A DNA stretch of 9,320 nt, from positions 1-9,320 of the forward strand of contig SKSP01000556.1 of assembly GCA_007122945.1 (NCBI GenBank), given 5' to 3'. The notes beneath the pieces were generated by a model. That model was not told the origin of the DNA. It did not search any database and saw nothing but the letters and a program-made list of their open reading frames with translations. The stretch is from Ilumatobacteraceae bacterium. GTDB taxonomy: Bacteria; Actinomycetota; Acidimicrobiia; Acidimicrobiales; Ilumatobacteraceae. Below, piece after piece: positions 4,879 through 9,320 of this stretch. Positions within the stretch are counted from its first letter, which is position 1; each line of letters opens with the position of its first letter. The position numbers were made by a program, and so were the translations under genes.

Positions 4879-5667
4879 AGGGCCGGTCGGAGGCGGCAAC
4901 GGCGCTCCGGGGCGTGGTGGCGCACCGACCGACGGGGGCGACACCACGGCGCCCGGCGGCGGTGGGGCCTGCGGTGGCGCCGACGGTGACACGTCCTGCG
5001 TTCGCGGGTCACGCCAAGGATCTCCCGGCGACGCCCGCGACGCCGACGACGCCGACGTCGGGGGCGACGGGCGCCGGCCACGCACGACACCGACGACCAA
5101 TGCCGCGCCTCCCCCGAGTACGCCGACGGCCGCGACGGCCAACGCCGCGGCGGTGAGTGGCGTACCGACCGCCGCGGGGTCCCGGCCGATCGCGACCACC
5201 ACACCTCCCTCCGACGACGTCACCCGCACGACGTGGCGACCGGTCGCGTCGACGGCGACCTCGCCGGCCGGCGTCGCCCGGAACCCGGCGATGTCGTAGC
5301 CCTCCGCGTCGGTCGGGTCGATCGGCACGTCGCGGCCCGACGGGTCCACGAGCTCGATCGTCACCCTCGGGGTCGTCGCCTCCCGACGGTCGTATCGGGT
5401 CGGTGCCTCGCAACCACCGCTCAGGCCGTCGATCCGACCCGCCGTCTCGACGAACAGCACGAACGTGCCGGTGTCGGAGAAGTCGAGGGTCGTGTCGCAG
5501 CCGACGGGAGCCCGGGCGAGGTCGCGGACCGTGGCCTCGACCCGATTGCGAGCGACGAGCGACAATGCGGCGGCCCCGACGAGCCCCACCACGACGAGGG
5601 CCACGCCGGTGACGACGAGCGCGCGACCCTGCCGCGTCGGCGGTGGGACGACCGTCGAGGTCGGCAC
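4867..5667 (-). CDS. Unrecognised two-pass membrane protein with proline-rich tail
   Basis: A 266-residue protein I cannot assign to a family. Transmembrane segment 1 spans about 16-38. A probable extracytoplasmic domain of about 130 residues (39-167) has only two cysteines, C57 and C86, which could form a disulfide, and appears beta-rich (ARAPVGCDTTLDFSDTGTF, then short strands). Transmembrane segment 2 is at about 168-196. The C-terminal tail (197-266) has an RGRR stop-transfer sequence followed by a disordered Pro/Ala/Ser-rich stretch ending GPRYG. Arg at 196-199 after segment 2, and Arg12/Arg15 before segment 1, suggest both ends are cytoplasmic. The start is a GTG at 5665-5667, with GGGGAG about nine bases upstream overlapping the end of dapC. 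The 7-nt gap to dapC suggests cotranscription as the last gene of the minus-strand run. The function is unknown. Confidence 0.8.
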   Translation of the reverse strand: MPTSTVVPPPTRQGRALVVTGVALVVVGLVGAAALSLVARNRVEATVRDLARAPVGCDTTLDFSDTGTFVLFVETAGRIDGLSGGCEAPTRYDRREATTPRVTIELVDPSGRDVPIDPTDAEGYDIAGFRATPAGEVAVDATGRHVVRVTSSEGGVVVAIGRDPAAVGTPLTAAALAVAAVGVLGGGAALVVGVVRGRRPSPPTSASSASRASPGDPWRDPRTQDVSPSAPPQAPPPPGAVVSPPSVGAPPRPGAPLPPPTGPRYG

Positions 5668-5674
5668 GCGCCGG

Positions 5675-6823
5675 TCACTCCCCGCCCGGTCCGGACCCGA
5701 CCGTCAGGCGCCGGGCCACCAGGTCGATGCGGTCGTCGGGCTGGACCACGGCGACCCGGACGTGCTCGCTCCCACCCGCACCGTAGAAGTCACCCGGGCT
5801 CACGAGTGCCCCGCCCTCCGCCGCGAGGCGCTCCGCGAACTCCCATCCGTCGCCGACGTCGAACCAGAGGTAGAACCCTCCGGCAGGTGTCGCGACGTCG
5901 ACGCCCGCCCAGGTGCCGAGCACGTCGGCCATCCGTTCGAGGCGGCGCCGGTACCGGTCGCGCTGTTCGACGACGTGGACGTCGTCGTCGAGGGCGGCGA
6001 CGGCCGCCGCTTGCGCCGGGCCCGGCACCATCATGCCCATGTGCTTGCGGACCTCCTGGAGAAAGGTGACCAGTTCGGGGTCACCGGCGTACGCCCCGAC
6101 CCGAACCCCGGCGAGGTTGGAGCGCTTCGAGAGCGAGTGGACGGCGACGACGCCCTCGGTCGCGTGCTGGAGCACCGAGCGCGGTGGACCGTCCCAGGTG
6201 AACTCGGCGTAGCACTCGTCGGAGAAGACCGGCACCGCGTGCCGCCGACCCCACTCGACGAGCGCCCCGAGGTCGTCGAGCGCCCCGGTCGGGTTGCTCG
6301 GACTGTTCGACCAGACGAGCAGGGCCCGGGCAGCGTCGTCCCCGTCGATCGCGGTGAGGTCGAGGCTGCCCGAGGCGGTGGGCGGGACGGGGACGGCCCG
6401 ACACCCGGCCAGCTCGGCACCCATCGCGTAGGTCGGGTACGAGACCGCCGGGTACAGCACGGTGTCGCGGACCGGGTCACGCAAGCGCAGCAGGTGCGGG
6501 GTCGACGCGACGAACTCCTTGGTGCCGATGCACGCGCCGATGTGACCCGGTTCGAGCTGCACGTCGAACCGGCGGTCGATCCATCGGGCGAACCCCTCGC
6601 GCAGCGCCAGGCTGCCGATGCTCGGGGGATACCCCCGCTCGGCGCCGGACCCGCCCAGCGCGCGCACCACGGCCTCCGGAGGAGCGTCCATCGGCGTGCC
6701 CACCGAGAGGTCGACGACACCGCCCTCGTGCCGCTCGGCGAGCGGCACGAACCGTGCCAACCGGTCGTACGGGTACGGCGGTGGCACGAAACCACCGGTG
6801 CGGGCTGCCGTGGGCGCGCTCAT
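5675..6823 (-). CDS. dapC: N-succinyldiaminopimelate aminotransferase (actinobacterial DapC type)
   Basis: PLP-dependent fold-type I aminotransferase of 382 residues, expected to transfer an amino group from glutamate to N-succinyl-2-amino-6-ketopimelate in lysine/meso-diaminopimelate synthesis. Visible PLP site: NPTG (N177-G180), SDECYAEF (D202, Y205), Schiff-base Lys233 in SLSKRSNLAG with Arg241 in GVRVG, and a C-terminal substrate-carboxylate Arg356 in HVRVAVV. The N-terminus (PPYPYDRLARF) is typical of the actinobacterial enzyme. The ATG at 6823 is preferred because family sequence starts there. A TTG at 6865 would overlap hflX and add 14 unrelated residues. GGGAG lies immediately before the ATG, too close for an ideal ribosome-binding site. 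The gene is 35 nt downstream of hflX in a run that includes dapF, a later step of the same pathway. An exact substrate other than succinyl-DAP cannot be excluded. Confidence 0.87.
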   Translation of the reverse strand: MSAPTAARTGGFVPPPYPYDRLARFVPLAERHEGGVVDLSVGTPMDAPPEAVVRALGGSGAERGYPPSIGSLALREGFARWIDRRFDVQLEPGHIGACIGTKEFVASTPHLLRLRDPVRDTVLYPAVSYPTYAMGAELAGCRAVPVPPTASGSLDLTAIDGDDAARALLVWSNSPSNPTGALDDLGALVEWGRRHAVPVFSDECYAEFTWDGPPRSVLQHATEGVVAVHSLSKRSNLAGVRVGAYAGDPELVTFLQEVRKHMGMMVPGPAQAAAVAALDDDVHVVEQRDRYRRRLERMADVLGTWAGVDVATPAGGFYLWFDVGDGWEFAERLAAEGGALVSPGDFYGAGGSEHVRVAVVQPDDRIDLVARRLTVGSGPGGE

Positions 6824-6858
6824 CTCCCGCCCATCATGGCAGCACCGACGAACGTCAC

Positions 6859-8154
6859 TCAGCAACGGAACTCGGTGAGCCGGCCCGCCGACGAATCGCT
6901 GAGACGGGCCCGCACGACCATGCCGTCGGGGCCCTCGTCCTCGCTGAGCACCTCGCCCTCGCGGTGCACCGAGGCGAGCACGTCGCCGCGGCCGAACGGG
7001 ATGCGCAGCTCGACCACCGAAGTGCGCGAGCGCAGCCGGTCCGCCAACGTGCGCAGGAACAGCTCGATCCCCTCGCCGCTGACGGCGCTGACCGCGACCG
7101 ATCCAGGATGCTGCTCGACGAGCCGCTTGGCCTCGCCCGGTGCCAGGTCCGACTTGTTGAACACCAGCAGCTCGGGGACGGATCCGGCGTCGATCTCGCC
7201 GAGCACCTCGCGCACCGCTGCGATCTGCCCGTCCGGGTCGGCGGCGCTGGCATCGACCACGTGGACGAGCTGATCGGCGCGGGCAGCGACCTCGAGCGTC
7301 CCCTTGAACGCCTCGACCAGCCCGTGCGGGAGGCGGCGCACGAAGCCGACGGTGTCGCTCAGCAGCACCGGCTCTCCACCCGGCAGCGCAAGGCGGCGGG
7401 TGGTCGGATCGAGCGTCGCGAACAGCCGATCCTCCACGAGCACTCCGGCATCGGTGAGGTGGTTCAGCAGCGTCGACTTGCCGGCGTTGGTGTAGCCGAC
7501 GATCGCCACGTTCGCCAGACCACTGCGCCCGCGCTGTTTGCGCTGCAGCTCACGGGTCGAGGCGAGCTCACGGAGCTCGGACTCGAGCTTGGTGATGCGG
7601 CGCATGATCCGCCGCCGATCGACCTCGATCTTCGTCTCACCACCGCCGAAGCGGGCACCGACACCGCCGCGCTGCTGCGACAGCTTCGCCTCCGCGCCGC
7701 GCCGCAGCCGCGGCAACCGATAGCGCAGCAGGGCCAATTCGACCTGGGCCTTGCCCTCCTGGGTGTGGGCGTTCTGGGCGAAGATGTCGAGGATCACGGC
7801 CGTGCGGTCGATCGCCGTCCGGCCGAGCAGCTTCTCCAGGTTGTACTGCTGCGCCGGGGTGAGCTCGTTGTCGAACACGACGGTGTCGGCGTCGACGGCG
7901 AGGCACAGCTGGCGCAGCTCCTCCGCCTTGCCCTTGCCGATGAACCAGGTGTGGTCCGGCGAATCCCGCCGCTGGACGAGCTCCCCCACGACGTCGGCAC
8001 CGGCGGTGTCGACGAGCAGCGCCAGCTCGTCGAGGCTGGCCTCGGTGTCGTCGTCGGTCTCGTCACCGAGCGTCACGCCGACCAACACGATCTTCTCCCG
8101 GATGCTCCGGTCGATCAGCGTCGCGCCGAGGGCTTCGGAGTACGGGGTGCTCAT
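6859..8154 (-). CDS. hflX: GTPase HflX
   Basis: Ribosome-associated GTPase that in other bacteria splits stalled or stressed ribosomes; 431 residues, normal for the family. The N-terminal HflX domain includes TWFIGKGKAEEL (69-80) and FDNELTPAQQYNLE (94-107), then the basic linker GGGETKIEVDRRRI (170-183) and a coiled-coil-like helix (about 184-210). The G domain shows G1 GYTNAGKST (220-228), the G2 threonine in DPTTR (249-253), G3 DTVG (267-270), G4 NKSD (333-336) and G5 SAVSGEG (356-362). All GTP-binding motifs are intact. The start at 8154 follows dapF by 7 nt with no clear ribosome-binding site, which suggests translational coupling. The miaA-hflX neighbourhood is common among bacteria. 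Confidence 0.96.
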   Translation of the reverse strand: MSTPYSEALGATLIDRSIREKIVLVGVTLGDETDDDTEASLDELALLVDTAGADVVGELVQRRDSPDHTWFIGKGKAEELRQLCLAVDADTVVFDNELTPAQQYNLEKLLGRTAIDRTAVILDIFAQNAHTQEGKAQVELALLRYRLPRLRRGAEAKLSQQRGGVGARFGGGETKIEVDRRRIMRRITKLESELRELASTRELQRKQRGRSGLANVAIVGYTNAGKSTLLNHLTDAGVLVEDRLFATLDPTTRRLALPGGEPVLLSDTVGFVRRLPHGLVEAFKGTLEVAARADQLVHVVDASAADPDGQIAAVREVLGEIDAGSVPELLVFNKSDLAPGEAKRLVEQHPGSVAVSAVSGEGIELFLRTLADRLRSRTSVVELRIPFGRGDVLASVHREGEVLSEDEGPDGMVVRARLSDSSAGRLTEFRC

Positions 8155-8161
8155 GGACGGC

Positions 8162-8974
8162 TCATGGGAGATCGATCTCGATCGTACCCACGTAGGTGGC
8201 CGGGCCGGTCAGCGTGACCGATCCGTCGACCGGACGGTTGATCGCCACGCGCGCGCTCCCGCCGTCCATGTGGACGACGACCTCGGGCACGTTCGCGGCG
8301 ACGAGGCCCCAGCTCACGGCCGCCCATGCGGACGCGCACGCCCCCGTTCCGCACGCGTCGGTGACCCCGACCCCGCGTTCGTGGACCCGCATCGTGATCG
8401 CGTGCGGCTCCGGTCCGGGTTCGATGATCTCGAGGTTGACGTGGGGCACCTTGCCGCCCAGCAGCGCCAGGTCGACCGCACCGACGTCGTCGACGCCGAC
8501 GACGCTGTGCGGGTTGCCGAGCCCGAGATGGGCGACGGGCCGGTCGGGGTGCGCCCCGAGCTCGGCCCACCCGGACGGCTCGTCGAGATCGACGACCTCG
8601 CCCATCTCGACCGTGGCGTCGATCGTGGCCGGGTCCTCGGTCGCGGCCAGACGGACCAGCCGCTCGCCCGCGTCGGTGAGGATCCGTTGCGGCGCCAGCG
8701 AACCGGTGCGGCGCGCCACGGCGTGGGCGAAGCAGCGGATGCCGTTGCCGCTCATCTCCGCGCGGCTGCCGTCCGCGTTGTGGAGCACCATCCGCATGGC
8801 ACCGCCGGCGTCCTGGGTCGCGACCAGCAACCCGTCGGCGCCGACGCCGCGGCGGCGGTCGCACACGCGGCGCGCGAGCGCTGCGGGGTCGGCGACCGCC
8901 GGGTCGAACACGACGAGGAAGTCGTTGCCGAGCCCGTGGTGCTTGCTCAGGGTGAGGACGTTCGGAGCGCTCAT
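8162..8974 (-). CDS. dapF: Diaminopimelate epimerase, with Ser at the first catalytic Cys position
   Basis: Converts LL- to meso-diaminopimelate, for lysine and peptidoglycan. It is 270 residues long with both lobes of the epimerase fold: HGLGNDFLVV (13-22), NADGSRAEMSGNGIRCF (66-82), GNPHSV (153-158), RVHERGVG (196-203) and DACGTGACASA (206-216). The second catalytic cysteine is present (Cys208 in ACGTGAC). The first, normally the Cys of the MCGNG motif, is read as Ser75 (AGC at 8750-8752), which breaks the usual N-x-D-G-S-x4-C-G-N pattern at one position. The protein otherwise looks intact. The start at 8974 (ATG) is chosen for the family N-terminus; longer in-frame readings up to 9079 lie inside miaA. 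The ATGA overlap with the end of miaA implies coupled translation. Confidence 0.93.
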   Translation of the reverse strand: MSAPNVLTLSKHHGLGNDFLVVFDPAVADPAALARRVCDRRRGVGADGLLVATQDAGGAMRMVLHNADGSRAEMSGNGIRCFAHAVARRTGSLAPQRILTDAGERLVRLAATEDPATIDATVEMGEVVDLDEPSGWAELGAHPDRPVAHLGLGNPHSVVGVDDVGAVDLALLGGKVPHVNLEIIEPGPEPHAITMRVHERGVGVTDACGTGACASAWAAVSWGLVAANVPEVVVHMDGGSARVAINRPVDGSVTLTGPATYVGTIEIDLP

Positions 8975-9320
8975 GACACGTTGTCGCCGCGGAGGGCGGC
9001 CTCCACGACGGGTGCGGCGTCGGCGACCGGGTCGCCGACGACGTCCACCCAGCGTACGCGGGGGTCGCGCCGGAACCATCGGAGTTGTCGGACGGCGAAC
9101 TGCCGGGTCCGGCGGACGGTCGCCGCGACCGCCTCGTCGAGGGAGCAGCGGCCGGCGAGGTGGACGAGCAGCTCGCGATACCCGAGCGCCTGACCGGCCG
9201 TCCGGGAGATGCCCCGTGCCGCGAGCGAACGCACCTCGTCGAGGAAGCCGGCGTCCATCATCTGGTGTACCCGTGTCTCGATGCGATCGGCGAGGACCTC
9301 CCGGTCCCAGCGCAGCCCGA
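8971..9320 (-). CDS. miaA: tRNA dimethylallyltransferase MiaA, C-terminal part only
   Basis: Adds a dimethylallyl group to A37 of tRNAs that read U-starting codons. Only the last 115 residues are in the window; the N-terminal P-loop lies beyond 9320. The visible part matches the family C-terminus: RVHQMMDAGFLDEV, GYRELLVHL, and the tRNA-contacting RRTRQFAVRQLRWFRR followed by a WVD motif near the end. The reading frame is open to the window edge, so the Met codon at 9259-9261 is internal. The stop overlaps the dapF start by four bases (ATGA). It is the first visible gene of the minus-strand run miaA-dapF-hflX-dapC. Confidence 0.94.
   Translation of the reverse strand, partial: GLRWDREVLADRIETRVHQMMDAGFLDEVRSLAARGISRTAGQALGYRELLVHLAGRCSLDEAVAATVRRTRQFAVRQLRWFRRDPRVRWVDVVGDPVADAAPVVEAALRGDNVS

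Noticed and set aside
8975..9079. Longer dapF start giving 305 residues
   Set aside because: The extra sequence lies inside the conserved end of miaA and has no epimerase similarity; the ATG at 8974 gives the normal family start.
1..9320. A new multi-gene defence, toxin-antitoxin or secondary-metabolite system
   Set aside because: All but one gene belong to well-known core families in a familiar order; beyond the intein there are no integrases, transposases or island-like gene clusters.

Overview
The window is a GC-rich stretch of ordinary bacterial core genome. Gene content and order (miaA-dapF-hflX-dapC on one side, lexA next to nrdR and a B12-dependent ribonucleotide reductase on the other) point to an actinobacterium. 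I infer a lineage such as Acidimicrobiia from the overall look of the proteins, but no rRNA or other taxonomic marker is present, so this is not proven.

Layout from left to right. Positions 1-2266 (minus) hold the N-terminal part of nrdJ, the adenosylcobalamin-dependent class II ribonucleotide reductase, cut by the window edge. It is interrupted by a complete 359-residue intein with a LAGLIDADG homing endonuclease, placed exactly before the first redox-active cysteine. Upstream of nrdJ (2267-2480) are a strong candidate promoter, two palindromes that fit NrdR boxes, a 9-bp tandem repeat and a small hairpin. A roughly 390-bp stretch with no convincing gene follows, then a RibD-C-type reductase on the plus strand (2872-3597). 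It converges on, and overlaps by 15 bp, nrdR (3583-4050, minus). A short divergent control region (4051-4205) separates nrdR from lexA. It carries a hairpin, a 13-bp minisatellite, a 15-bp palindrome, a probable SOS box and a well-formed lexA promoter that predicts a leaderless transcript. lexA (4206-4835, plus) converges on a minus-strand run that reads miaA (partial) > dapF > hflX > dapC > an unrecognised two-pass membrane protein, with overlaps or short gaps (4 bp overlap, then 7, 35 and 7 nt) that suggest one operon.

How the genes work together: NrdR is expected to repress nrdJ through the paired boxes, tying dNTP synthesis to nucleotide levels, and LexA controls the SOS response and its own gene. 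dapC and dapF are two steps of meso-diaminopimelate/lysine synthesis, hflX is a ribosome-rescue/splitting GTPase, and miaA modifies tRNA.

I found no new multi-gene defence or mobile system. The points most worth a second look are the intein at the redox cysteine of NrdJ, the leaderless LexA-controlled lexA promoter beside a GTTCG minisatellite, a Ser in place of the first catalytic Cys of DapF, and the paired NrdR-box architecture of the nrdJ leader.
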